Source: Actinokineospora sp. NBRC 105648 (GTDB lineage Bacteria; Actinomycetota; Actinomycetes; Mycobacteriales; Pseudonocardiaceae). From it: a stretch of DNA of 64,000 bases. The position numbers and the translations under genes are program-made. Numbering within the stretch: position 1 is the first letter of the stretch; every line of letters starts with the position of its first letter. The DNA lies in assembly GCF_030269645.1 (NCBI RefSeq), contig NZ_BSTR01000002.1:124001-188000 (forward strand). The letters run 5' to 3'. Shown here one piece after another: positions 8,721-16,675 of this stretch. The notes under the pieces were generated by a model. That model did not search any database. It was not told the DNA's origin and worked only from the letters and a program-made list of their open reading frames with translations.

Positions 8721-9284
8721 CTAGGGGGTCTCCCACGGCGCGGCGATACCGTGAACCGCCAGCCAGGAGTCCACGTCGTACCCGGCGCGGGAGACGCCCT
8801 CGACCACCGCGTACGCCCGTTCCATCGCGCGCTGGGCGGTCGAGAGGTCCACCAGCCCCGCCCGCAGCGCCGCGAGCAGCTCGTCGGAGTCCTCCACCCG
8901 CAGGTCGCGGCCGGTGCGCACGAGCACGTCGAGGTAGAGGTCGACGGTGCGCCACACCGGGCCGTCGGTCGCGTCCACCACGTCGATGTAGAAGTCGTGG
9001 CCGAGGTCCACGCCGCGCCGGGGCCGCCACCGCGACACCCGCAGGCCCGCCGCGGGCAGCAGCAGCGACTCGAAGTGCGCGATCCGGCGGTGCCCGACGA
9101 CCGGGCGGGACATGTACAGGCCGTACTCGGTCTCCCGGTACTCCTGCACCCTCCGGGTGAACCCCTTCGGGTCGGTGTTCGTCATCGCCGCGAGGTCGAA
9201 CAGCTCGACCTTCGGCGGGTGGACCTCGTGCTGCACGTCGTCGCGGCGTGCGGGCGGGACCGGGACCGGGAAGTTCGTGCGCAT
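8721..9284 (-). CDS. DUF402 domain-containing protein, copy 2
   Basis: 187 aa, ATG at 9284. HFESLLLPAAGLRVSRWRPRRG followed by DFYIDVVDATDGPVWRTVDLYLDVLV is the DUF402 core, with the metal-ligand-like acidic residues of the D-Y-I-D-V and D-L-Y-L-D motifs. Family members hydrolyse nucleoside di/triphosphates or nucleotidyl esters. It lies 143 nt upstream of its paralogue in the same direction and diverges from the DUF5685 gene. Confidence 0.75.
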   Translation of the reverse strand: MRTNFPVPVPPARRDDVQHEVHPPKVELFDLAAMTNTDPKGFTRRVQEYRETEYGLYMSRPVVGHRRIAHFESLLLPAAGLRVSRWRPRRGVDLGHDFYIDVVDATDGPVWRTVDLYLDVLVRTGRDLRVEDSDELLAALRAGLVDLSTAQRAMERAYAVVEGVSRAGYDVDSWLAVHGIAAPWETP

Positions 9285-9411
9285 GCCCCATCCTGCCTAG
9301 CCGCCCCCGTCCAGGCCCAGTCTTTTCGGCGGGTTTCTCACCGCTGAACGGGTGAACCCGGTTAAGCTCCGCGCCGGTCGGGTCGTGGGAGTTCGCGGAG
9401 GTCAGCGGATC

Positions 9412-10590
9412 GTGTTCGGAATCATTCGGCCTTGCCGCCACCGGTTGTCACCGGTGCTGCGCACCTCGTGGATGGCGCACCTGTGCGGGCTGTGCCTGGC
9501 CCTGCGCGACGACCACGGGCAGCTCGCGCGCACGGTCACCAACTACGACGGACTGGTGATCTCCGCCCTCGTCGAGGCGCAGTCACCCACCGTCGGCGGG
9601 CGGCGCGTCGCGGGCCCGTGCCCGCTGCGCGGGATGCGCCCCGCACCGGTCGCCGAGGGTGCGGGCGCCCGGCTCGCCGCCGCGGTGTCGCTGGTGCTCG
9701 CCTCGGCGAAGGTCCGCGACCACGTCGACGACGGCGACGGCCCGTTCCGCCGCAGGCCGGTGGCGGGCGTCGCGCGCCGGGTGGCGACCAGGTGGGCCAA
9801 GCAGGGCGCGGTCACGGGGGAGCGGATCGGCTTCTCCACCGCGGTCCTGCTGGACGCGGTCGGCAGGCAGGGGGAGTTGGAGTCGAGCCTGCTCACCGGC
9901 TCGTCGGTGCTGCTGGCCACCGAGCCGACCGAGACCGCCACGGCGGCCGCGTTCGCGCACACGGCGGTCCTCGCGGGGCGCTCGGGCAACATCGCCCCGC
10001 TGACCGAGGCGGGCAGGCTGTTCGGCCGGGTCGCGCACCTGCTCGACGCGGTGGAGGACATCGACGACGACGCCGAGGCGGGTGCCTGGAACCCGCTGGC
10101 GGCCACCGGTACGACGCTCGCCGAGGCGCGCAGGCTGTGCGACGACGCGGTGCTGGGCGTCAAGCTCGCCCTGCGCGAGGCCGAGTTCGACGACCAGAAG
10201 CTGGTGCACGCGCTGCTGGTGCACGAGCTCTCGACCGCGGTCACCCGCACCTTCGGCCACCTCGACGCGCACCGCCAGCAGCCCGGCCCGCCGCCGCCCG
10301 GGTGGCAGCCGCCGGTCAACCCCGGCCCGCACGGACCTCACGAACCGCACGGTCCACACGGGCCGAAGGGGCCGGACGGGCCGCAGTGGGGCAAGCGCCG
10401 CGGCACCCTCGCGGGCTGCGGTGTGGCGCTGGCGCTGTGCTGCTCCTGCCAGTACTGCTGCGCCGACCCGTACCACGACCCGTGGACCGGCGAGCCCAAG
10501 CAGGGCTGGTGCCAGAACTGCGACTGCTGCGACGGGTGCGACTGCTGCTCGAGCTGCGACTGCTGCGATTGCTGCGACTGCAGCTGCTGA
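9412..10590 (+). CDS. DUF5685-family protein with a metallothionein-like cysteine tail
   Basis: 392 aa. GTG at 9412 has GGAGGT nine bases upstream and gives the family-typical start FGIIRPCRHRL; a frame open from 9352 lacks such a site. Residues 1-290 are alpha-helical with Cys motifs (HLCGLCLALRDDHGQ) typical of DUF5685. A Gly-Pro-His spacer (repeats of GPHGPH, about 302-330) leads to about 50 terminal residues in which Cys is roughly every second residue, in CC, CDCC and CxxC pairs. The tail suggests metal or Fe-S cluster binding. Function unknown. Confidence 0.8.
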   Translation: MFGIIRPCRHRLSPVLRTSWMAHLCGLCLALRDDHGQLARTVTNYDGLVISALVEAQSPTVGGRRVAGPCPLRGMRPAPVAEGAGARLAAAVSLVLASAKVRDHVDDGDGPFRRRPVAGVARRVATRWAKQGAVTGERIGFSTAVLLDAVGRQGELESSLLTGSSVLLATEPTETATAAAFAHTAVLAGRSGNIAPLTEAGRLFGRVAHLLDAVEDIDDDAEAGAWNPLAATGTTLAEARRLCDDAVLGVKLALREAEFDDQKLVHALLVHELSTAVTRTFGHLDAHRQQPGPPPPGWQPPVNPGPHGPHEPHGPHGPKGPDGPQWGKRRGTLAGCGVALALCCSCQYCCADPYHDPWTGEPKQGWCQNCDCCDGCDCCSSCDCCDCCDCSC

Positions 10591-10642
10591 GGTCGGCCCC
10601 CGCCCACCGGGGATTGTCGGTGGGCGGGCGTAGCCTCGACTC

Positions 10643-12802
10643 GTGGCTTTCCCGACCGAGCACCCAGTCCTGGCGCACTCCGAGCACCGACCCGTCAGCG
10701 CCATCCCGCGCGCGACGGGCAAGTTCCGCATGGTCGCCGACTACCAGCCCGCGGGCGACCAGCCGGTCGCGATCGACGAGCTGGAGCGGCGCATCCGGGG
10801 CGGCGAGGAGGACGTGGTGCTGCTCGGCGCCACGGGCACCGGCAAGTCGGCCACCACGGCCTGGCTGATCGAGCGGGTGCAGCGGCCCACGTTGGTGATG
10901 GCGCCGAACAAGACGCTCGCGGCGCAGCTGGCCAACGAGCTGCGCGAGTTCTTCCCGGACAACGCGGTGGAGTACTTCGTCAGCTACTACGACTACTACC
11001 AGCCCGAGGCCTACATCCCGCAGACCGACACCTACATCGAGAAGGACTCGTCGATCAACGACGACGTCGAGCGGCTGCGGCACTCGGCGACGATGAGCCT
11101 GCTCTCCCGCCGCGACGTGATCGTGGTGGCGTCGGTGTCCTGCATCTACGGCCTGGGCACCCCGCAGTCCTACCTGGACCGCTCGGTCGGGCTCAAGGTC
11201 GGCGACCAGCTGGACCGGGACATGTTCCTGCGCGCGCTGGTCGACGTGCAGTACGCGCGCAACGACATCGCCTTCGCCCGCGGCACCTTCCGGGTGCGCG
11301 GCGACACCGTGGAGATCATCCCGGCGTACGAGGAGCTGGCCATCCGGGTCGAGTTCTTCGGCGACGAGATCGACAAGCTGTACTACCTGCACCCGCTCAC
11401 CGGTGACATCGTCCGCGAGTGCGCGGAGCTGCGGATCTTCCCGGCCACGCACTACGTCGCGGGTCCGGAGCGGATGGAGCGGGCGATCAAGGGCATCGAG
11501 GAGGAGCTGGAGGAGCGGCTGGCGACGCTGGAGCGCCAGGGCAAGCTCCTCGAGGCCCAGCGGCTGCGCATGCGCACCAGCTACGACGTCGAGATGATGC
11601 GCCAGGTCGGCTTCTGCTCGGGTATCGAGAACTACTCCCGCCACATCGACGGCCGCGGCGCGGGCACGGCACCGGCCACGCTGATCGACTACTTCCCGGA
11701 CGACTTCCTGCTGGTGATCGACGAGTCGCACGTGACGGTGCCGCAGATCGGCGGCATGTACGAGGGCGACATGTCCCGCAAGCGCAACCTGGTCGAACAC
11801 GGCTTCCGGCTGCCCAGCGCGGTCGACAACCGCCCGCTGACCTGGGAGGAGTTCACCCAGCGGATCGGCCAGACGGTGTACCTGTCGGCCACCCCGGGCC
11901 CGTACGAGATGGGCCAGGCGGGCGGCGAGTTCGTCGAGCAGGTCATCCGCCCCACCGGCCTGGTCGACCCGGAGGTCGTGATCAAGCCGACCGAGGGCCA
12001 GATCGACGACCTGGTCCACGAGATCCGCGTCCGCGCGGAACGCGACGAGCGCGTCCTGGTCACCACGCTGACCAAGAAGATGTCCGAGGACCTGACCGAC
12101 TACCTGTTGGAACTGGGTATCCGCGTCCGCTACCTGCACTCCGAAGTGGACACCCTCCGCCGCGTCGAACTCCTGCGGCAACTCCGCCAGGGCGACTACG
12201 ACGTCCTCATCGGCATCAACCTGCTGCGCGAGGGCCTGGACTTGCCCGAGGTCTCCCTGGTCGCCATCCTCGACGCAGACAAGGAGGGCTTCCTCCGCAG
12301 TGGAACGTCCCTGATCCAGACCATCGGCCGAGCCGCCCGAAACGTCTCCGGCCAGGTCCACATGTACGCCGACAAGATCACCGACTCGATGCGCCACGCG
12401 ATCGACGAGACCGACCGCAGGCGCGTCAAACAGGTCGCCTACAACACCGAGCGCGGCCTCGACCCCCAGCCGCTCCGCAAGAAGATCGCCGACATCCTCG
12501 ACCGCGTCCTCACCGAGGCAGAGGACGACGACACGGTCCCCGTGGGCGGCTCCGGCCGCAACACGTCCCGGGGCAAACGCGCCACCGGCGAAGCAGGCAA
12601 GGCCCGCAGCGCGGGCATCGTCGGCGAACGCGACGTCAAGACCATGCCCCGCGCCGCCCTGGCAGACCTGGTCCAGCAACTCACCGACCAGATGATGAAC
12701 GCCGCACGCGACCTCCAGTTCGAACTCGCCGCCCGCCTCCGCGACGAGATCCACGACCTCAAACGCGAACTCCGAGGAATGGACGCCGCAGGCATCAAGT
12801 AA
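10643..12802 (+). CDS. uvrB: UvrABC system protein B
   Basis: 719 aa from GTG 10643 ([18 protein letters not shown], usual actinobacterial start). Walker [12 protein letters not shown], beta-hairpin [12 protein letters not shown] that inserts behind the lesion, helicase motifs VIDESHVT and TIGRAARN, and a C-terminal UVR domain ([17 protein letters not shown]) for UvrC contact are all present. It verifies damage in nucleotide excision repair. Codon choice changes near 12100: CTC, GAA and AAA become common in the last 700 bp, while the first 1450 bp use CTG, GAG and AAG like neighbouring genes. Confidence 0.97.
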   Translation: MAFPTEHPVLAHSEHRPVSAIPRATGKFRMVADYQPAGDQPVAIDELERRIRGGEEDVVLLGATGTGKSATTAWLIERVQRPTLVMAPNKTLAAQLANELREFFPDNAVEYFVSYYDYYQPEAYIPQTDTYIEKDSSINDDVERLRHSATMSLLSRRDVIVVASVSCIYGLGTPQSYLDRSVGLKVGDQLDRDMFLRALVDVQYARNDIAFARGTFRVRGDTVEIIPAYEELAIRVEFFGDEIDKLYYLHPLTGDIVRECAELRIFPATHYVAGPERMERAIKGIEEELEERLATLERQGKLLEAQRLRMRTSYDVEMMRQVGFCSGIENYSRHIDGRGAGTAPATLIDYFPDDFLLVIDESHVTVPQIGGMYEGDMSRKRNLVEHGFRLPSAVDNRPLTWEEFTQRIGQTVYLSATPGPYEMGQAGGEFVEQVIRPTGLVDPEVVIKPTEGQIDDLVHEIRVRAERDERVLVTTLTKKMSEDLTDYLLELGIRVRYLHSEVDTLRRVELLRQLRQGDYDVLIGINLLREGLDLPEVSLVAILDADKEGFLRSGTSLIQTIGRAARNVSGQVHMYADKITDSMRHAIDETDRRRVKQVAYNTERGLDPQPLRKKIADILDRVLTEAEDDDTVPVGGSGRNTSRGKRATGEAGKARSAGIVGERDVKTMPRAALADLVQQLTDQMMNAARDLQFELAARLRDEIHDLKRELRGMDAAGIK

Positions 12803-12812
12803 CGGCACGAAG

Positions 12813-12852
12813 ACAGGTCGGTCGCCCGAAGAAGGAGGGGCGACCGACCTGT
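12813..12852 (+). terminator. Terminator of uvrB
   Basis: Perfect 15-bp stem ACAGGTCGGTCGCCC / GGGCGACCGACCTGT around a 10-nt loop, 11 nt after the stop codon. Confidence 0.8.
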
Positions 12853-13051
12853 CTCAGTTGCAGGCTTGCATCAATAGCGCACTCGGATGTCCCAATGAGA
12901 GCCGACTGCCTCTAGAGATTGCTGCCACCTGCCAGCAGACCGCAGCAGGACCCCAAGCGCGCTGGTGCAGCCGCCCCGCCATGGATCCGCGCATCACAAT
13001 CACCACCTGCGACCCACCACTTGCGACCTGAAGGCCGCCCCACCCGCTCAG

Positions 13052-13200
13052 CCGCAGCGGAAGGCTGCCCTGGCACCCACCACCCGCCGCAGCGGAAAGG
13101 CGCCCTCGCCATCCACCCGCCCGCAGCGGATAGGCCGACCCCGCTGGCACCCAAGCGAATCCCGCCCCCCAGCTAACCGCAGCGGTGAGGCCGACCCCGC
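13052..13200 (+). repeat. Four degenerate repeats with core CCGCAGCGG
   Basis: CCGCAGCGG followed by two variable bases and AGGC starts at 13052, 13087, 13121 and 13177. The last two are nearly identical over about 36 bp and run on into CCGCTGGNACNCAAG; the final copy leads directly into the conserved 5' flank of hairpin element B. No coding frame is apparent from 12853 to 13200. Confidence 0.55.
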
Positions 13201-13362
13201 TGGTACGCAAGTCCCGTTACGGATGCTCGATCTAGTGGACTCGCTTCGTGTGGGGGGAGAGTGCCGCTAAACTTGCCGTGGGTGGGGATGCCCTTACCTG
13301 CCCTTTTCTCTCCACCGCGGTGCTCTAGGGGCCCCGCGCGAAGCGAGTTCACTAGATCGAGC
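13197..13362 (+). repeat. Long-hairpin element, copy B
   Basis: Shared flank CCGCTGGTACGC at 13197, hairpin 13225-13362 (138 nt). Outer stem about 31 bp from GCTCGATCTAGTGGACTCGC to its complement, with three G-T oppositions that become G-U pairs in plus-strand RNA. Inner stem GAGTGCCGC / GCGGTGCTC (two wobbles). The 44-nt block from TGGGGGGAGAGTGCC to GGGGATGCCCTT is identical in copy C, although the outer arms differ. Confidence 0.78.
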
Positions 13363-13374
13363 CCCTATCTTTTC

Positions 13375-13453
13375 CTCGGGCAGCCCAAGCGATGAGCCGC
13401 CGAAGACGGTCGACCGTAGGTCGGTGTGCGGCACACCCCACGAGCTGCCCGAG
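13375..13453. other. 79-nt structured spacer between elements B and C
   Basis: An outer 10-bp inverted repeat CTCGGGCAGC / GCTGCCCGAG encloses two further hairpins: the 12-bp palindrome ACGGTCGACCGT at 13406-13417 and GGTGT/ACACC with loop GCGGC just after. The fold would be a three-way or four-way junction. It has no anticodon arm, T-loop consensus or CCA, so it is not a tRNA. Strand and transcription are unknown. Confidence 0.45.
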
Positions 13454-13463
13454 TAAGAGCGGG

Positions 13464-13632
13464 GCTCGATTGGCTGGACTACCTTCGCGTGGGGCCCCTA
13501 GAGCACCGCGGTGGGGAAAAAGCGTGGGGTGAAGGGCATCCCCACCCACGGCAAGTTTAGCGGCACTCTCCCCCCACACGAAGGCAGTCCACCCAATCGA
13601 GCACAAACGTAACGGGTGTTGCGTACCAGCGG
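13464..13632 (-). repeat. Long-hairpin element, copy C (inverted relative to B)
   Basis: Read on the minus strand: flank CCGCTGGTACGCAAC from 13632, hairpin from 13602 down to 13464 (139 nt). Outer stem starts GCTCGATTGGGTGGACTGCC; against its partner it has one G-G mismatch and two G-U-type oppositions. Inner stem and apical block match copy B. The arms resemble copy A (GGATTGGGTGGA) in part and copy B in part. Confidence 0.78.
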
Positions 13633-13787
13633 GCTCGGCATTTAGAGATAGAGAAAGAGAAGGGCGTGGGGCGAGAGTGGGGCGGGGGAGGTGATCTGGG
13701 TGAGTGGGTCGGATCTGGGAGAGCGGGCTGGGTGGTGGGCCGGGGTGGTGCGGGTCGGTTGGTGGTGTGGGTGGGCTGGTGTTGTGG
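13633..13787. other. Non-coding G/T-rich stretch after azoreductase gene
   Basis: A purine run (TTTAGAGATAGAGAAAGAGA) is followed by G-rich, GGTGGTGTGG-type sequence. No gene, terminator hairpin or repeat of note was seen here. Confidence 0.4.
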
Positions 13788-14438
13788 TTAGACCGATGCG
13801 GTCTGGCGGGTAGCGAAGGCCTTGCCGGTGGTGGCCGCGAGTTCGTGTGCGGCGGCCTGGGACTGCTTGGCCAGGGGGACCAGTTCCGCCATGGCCGGGG
13901 TGACCTCCGCCAGCGTCAGTTCAGCCGCGACGGTCGTCAGCTCGGCACCCAGGACGTCCTGGAAGATGCGGACCAGCCACGGGGTCGCGTGGTCCCAACC
14001 ATCGCGGGGGGTGCCGGGGCCGTAACCGCCGCCACGGGCGATGACGAGGGCGACGGTCTTGCCGGTCAGCGGGCGCTGGCCGGGGGCGAAGCGGGGGTCG
14101 GTCAGCAGCAGGTCGATCCAGGACTTGAGGTGCTGTGAGACGCCGAAGTTGTAGAGCGAGGTGCCGATCACGATCGACTCGGCGGCCACCAGTTCGTCGG
14201 CCAGTTCGGTGGCCAGGTCCTTGGCCTGTTGCTGGGCGGGGGTGCGGGCGTCGCCGGCGTAGTTGCCCGCGATGCTGTCGGTCCAGGCGTCGGTGGGGAC
14301 CGGGGTGGTCGCCAGGTCCCGTCGGGCGATCTCGCCGGTGGGGTGGGCCGCCTGCCAGTTCGCGGTCACCGTGTCGGCGACGGCGCGGCTGACGGAGCCC
14401 TCCTGGCGGATGCTGCTGTCGACGCGGAACAAGCTCAT
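13788..14438 (-). CDS. azoR: FMN-dependent NADH:quinone reductase / azoreductase
   Basis: 216 aa. SLFRVDSSIRQEGSVSRAVADT is the flavodoxin-like phosphate loop, SIVIGTSLYNFGVSQHLKSW and VIARGGGYGPGTPRDGWDH are AzoR-type FMN and substrate loops. The enzyme reduces quinones and azo compounds with NADH in the cytoplasm. ATG 14438 has GGGAGAG upstream. It is divergent from a MarR regulator across an 82-bp region with an inverted repeat, the usual arrangement for quinone/electrophile-sensing control. Confidence 0.9.
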   Translation of the reverse strand: MSLFRVDSSIRQEGSVSRAVADTVTANWQAAHPTGEIARRDLATTPVPTDAWTDSIAGNYAGDARTPAQQQAKDLATELADELVAAESIVIGTSLYNFGVSQHLKSWIDLLLTDPRFAPGQRPLTGKTVALVIARGGGYGPGTPRDGWDHATPWLVRIFQDVLGAELTTVAAELTLAEVTPAMAELVPLAKQSQAAAHELAATTGKAFATRQTASV

Positions 14439-14471
14439 CGGTCTCTCCCGGATGTTCGGTTGGTCAGATGT

Positions 14472-14484
14472 TCTGTAACACAGA
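14472..14484. promoter_or_regulatory. Inverted repeat between azoR and marR, likely MarR operator
   Basis: TCTGT-AAC-ACAGA, perfect 5-bp arms, located 33 bp from the azoR start and 36 bp from the marR start. Position and symmetry suit a MarR-family operator controlling both genes. Confidence 0.45.
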
Positions 14485-14520
14485 CTATCTTGCCTGCAGA
14501 CCGTGCTGGTTGTCCATGCC

Positions 14521-15024
14521 ATGACGTACGATGCGACGGTGCGCACACCCAGCGTGGAGTCGGATCTGGGCTGGGCGCTGGGTGCGGTCTTCCGCGACTA
14601 CCTGCGCGCGGCCGACTCCGTGCTGGCCGACATCCCCGGTGGTCCGCGCGGCTACCAGGTGCTGACCTCGGCCATCGGCAACGACCGGTGCAGCCAGCTC
14701 GTGCTGGCCCAGCGGCTCGGGGTGGACAAGACCGTCATGACCTACCTGATCGACGACCTGGAGCGGGCCGGGCTGGTCGAGCGCCACCCGGATCCGGCCG
14801 ACCGGCGGGCGCGGCTGCTCGTGGCCACCGACGCGGGCCGGGAGCGGCTGGTCGAGACCGGTGCGGCGCTGCGCAGCGCCGAGGAGCACATCCTCGCGCC
14901 GCTCGCCGAGGACGAACGCCACGTGTTGCGCGAGCTGCTCCGCAAGCTGGCCACCCGCGAGGCCGCCGACTGCGTGTCCGCCTGCGACGCCGCCGCCGAG
15001 GTCATCGAGCGCGGCGCCTGCTGA
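14521..15024 (+). CDS. MarR-family transcriptional regulator
   Basis: 167 aa from ATG 14521. A winged helix-turn-helix is visible at about residues 55-110 (CSQLVLAQRLGVDKTVMTYLIDDLERAGLVERHPDPADRRARLL), with the DRR wing motif typical of MarR. Several Cys residues near the C-terminus (DCVSACD) could sense oxidants. Divergent from azoR, so probably its repressor. An in-frame start at 14503 is possible but has no ribosome site. Confidence 0.88.
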   Translation: MTYDATVRTPSVESDLGWALGAVFRDYLRAADSVLADIPGGPRGYQVLTSAIGNDRCSQLVLAQRLGVDKTVMTYLIDDLERAGLVERHPDPADRRARLLVATDAGRERLVETGAALRSAEEHILAPLAEDERHVLRELLRKLATREAADCVSACDAAAEVIERGAC

Positions 15025-15104
15025 CGCTCGACCGCCCTGCCGCTGGTCCCGACGTTGCCTGCGAAGAAGTGATTCTGGGACCGCTCGCCACAGACCCGTG
15101 GGAG

Positions 15105-16673
15105 TCAGTCGCGGGAGTAGCGCTGGGGTTTGGCTTCCTGGCTCAGGTCAGTGGGCGTGACGATCAGCGGCACCGCGCCCAGCAATGACCGCACCGCCGA
15201 GGTGACCGCGCCGGGTGTGGGGGCGCCGACGTGGTGGATCTCGATCGACACCGCGTTGTCGGCGCCCTGGTGCAGCCGGTAGGCGACGATGCCCAGCGGG
15301 GACAGGACGTGGGTCAGCTCGATGGAGTTGACCGCCCTGCCGTCAGCAACGGTGAACACGACCGGCTCGCGGCCCTGGAAGTGGGTCAGCGTCCGACCCT
15401 CCAAGGCGGCGAAGTCGCCGGTGCGGTAGCGCAGCAGTGGCAGCAGGGGGTTCTCCCCGCAGGTCACGGTGATCTCGCCGACGTCACCAGGGGCGACCGG
15501 TTGTCCTGCTGGATCGAGTATCTCGACGTGCACCCGTCGTGGGAGCAGCCGGTGTGGACCGTCGGTGCGCCAGGCGAGCAGGCCCGCCTCGGTGATGCCG
15601 TAGAGGTCGATCACCGGACAGCCGAATCGCGCGGCCAAGCGCTCGCGGGTCGTCGGGTCGAGGGCCATGGCGCCGGACAGCACGGCCTTGGGACGGGTGG
15701 TGAGGTCCAACTCGGCCAGCGCGGCGAGCGAGATCGGGTTGCCGGTGTACAGCTCGGGCGCGCAGTCGTCGAGGAACCCGACGGTGTCGCCGGGGGAGCG
15801 CCAGCCCGAGGGGTGCAGGTTGACCTTGAGCACCCCGGCACCGTCCCAGTAGGACGACACCGAGGCGAACTGGTAGGCGACCGGCTGCTGGTAGACGTTG
15901 ACCAGCGAGACCCGCGACGGCCCGCCTGCCACGGTGACGCCGAGCTGCCCGAGCACGTGCTCGATGAGCGGGAGGTCGAGCGCGCAGAACTCCGGGCTCA
16001 TCGGCACGGTCGCCGCCCGCCCGCGCGACCCGGAGGTGCGGTAGACGATCAGGTCGGACAGGTCTGCGTCGTCGGGGACCTGCTGCTCGGCGCGGACCAG
16101 CAGGTCGTGCCGGGTGAGGACGGGGACCTCGCTGAGCGAGCTGGGCACGGGCAGCCGCCGATACCGGGGGACGGTGGCGTAGACCCGCTCGACCAGGGGC
16201 ATGATCCAGTCGGTGGCCGGGGTGGCCGGGGTGGCCGGGGTGGCCGGGGTGGCCGGGGTGGCCGGGGTGGCCGGGGTGGCCGGGGTGGCCGGGGTGGCGC
16301 CGATCGGATTGGCGTCCACTGTGGACTTCGCGTAGTCGCGCAGCCGGTTCACCGCTTGCGCGGTGAGGCGGTCGCCGCAGGTGTGGTTGTACAGCGGGGC
16401 CTTCGGGTGGGTCCTGAGGCGGGCGAGGTTCGCCTCCGCTTCCGGGGTCTGTGCGGGCCAGCGCTCCTGGTCGGTCAGCGCGGTGGCGGCCATCGGGACG
16501 TAGGCGGCCACCGGGTAGTCGGGCATATCGAGATAGTCGGGTGTAGCGGGATAGTCGGGTGCGGCGGGCTGGTCGGGGGCAGCGGTGCGGTCGGGTGCCG
16601 CGCCGGTGGCGGTAGTCGCGTGCGGCGTGGGGCTTCCGCCGCCGGGCTGCTCTGGAGTGCTGTGGTCGGTCAT
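15105..16673 (-). CDS. PaaK-like adenylate-forming enzyme with an N-terminal low-complexity extension
   Basis: 522 aa, ATG 16673, two bases after the upstream stop. The ANL motifs are clear: YRTSGSRGRAATVPMS (phosphate loop), LYGITEAG (A5) and LLPLLRYRTGDFA (A8-like), closest in style to phenylacetate-CoA ligase/CapK. Such enzymes adenylate a carboxylate and pass it to CoA or another acceptor. The first 60 residues are Pro/Asp/Tyr-rich, and residues near 127-153 are a (TPA)n run from nine 9-bp repeats. It ends the MoxR/VWA operon, so it may modify a partner in that module. Substrate unknown. Confidence 0.8.
   Translation of the reverse strand: MTDHSTPEQPGGGSPTPHATTATGAAPDRTAAPDQPAAPDYPATPDYLDMPDYPVAAYVPMAATALTDQERWPAQTPEAEANLARLRTHPKAPLYNHTCGDRLTAQAVNRLRDYAKSTVDANPIGATPATPATPATPATPATPATPATPATPATDWIMPLVERVYATVPRYRRLPVPSSLSEVPVLTRHDLLVRAEQQVPDDADLSDLIVYRTSGSRGRAATVPMSPEFCALDLPLIEHVLGQLGVTVAGGPSRVSLVNVYQQPVAYQFASVSSYWDGAGVLKVNLHPSGWRSPGDTVGFLDDCAPELYTGNPISLAALAELDLTTRPKAVLSGAMALDPTTRERLAARFGCPVIDLYGITEAGLLAWRTDGPHRLLPRRVHVEILDPAGQPVAPGDVGEITVTCGENPLLPLLRYRTGDFAALEGRTLTHFQGREPVVFTVADGRAVNSIELTHVLSPLGIVAYRLHQGADNAVSIEIHHVGAPTPGAVTSAVRSLLGAVPLIVTPTDLSQEAKPQRYSRD
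16215..16295 (-). repeat. Nine tandem copies of a 9-bp unit inside the PaaK-like gene
   Basis: GGCCGGGGT (plus strand) repeats nine times without variation, encoding Thr-Pro-Ala repeats on the minus strand. The unit is a multiple of three, so copy-number change by slippage would lengthen or shorten the linker and not break the frame. Confidence 0.95.
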
Positions 16674-16675
16674 GG

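Noticed and set aside
10316-12808. 830-codon minus-strand frame opposite uvrB
   Set aside because: Shadow of uvrB; no ribosome site and no protein-like composition.
13052-13200. CRISPR-like array at the CCGCAGCGG repeats
   Set aside because: Units are degenerate, spacing varies from 34 to 56 bp, there are no unique equal-length spacers and no cas genes.
13375-13453. tRNA gene in the folded spacer
   Set aside because: Stem lengths are wrong, no T-loop GTTCRANNC, no anticodon loop of seven, no CCA.
6300-13632. Insertion sequence for the hairpin elements
   Set aside because: No transposase frame inside or beside any copy and no target-site duplication visible; a MITE remains possible and is noted in the finding.
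16215-16295. CRISPR or minisatellite origin for the 9-bp repeats
   Set aside because: Pure in-frame coding repeat with no spacers.
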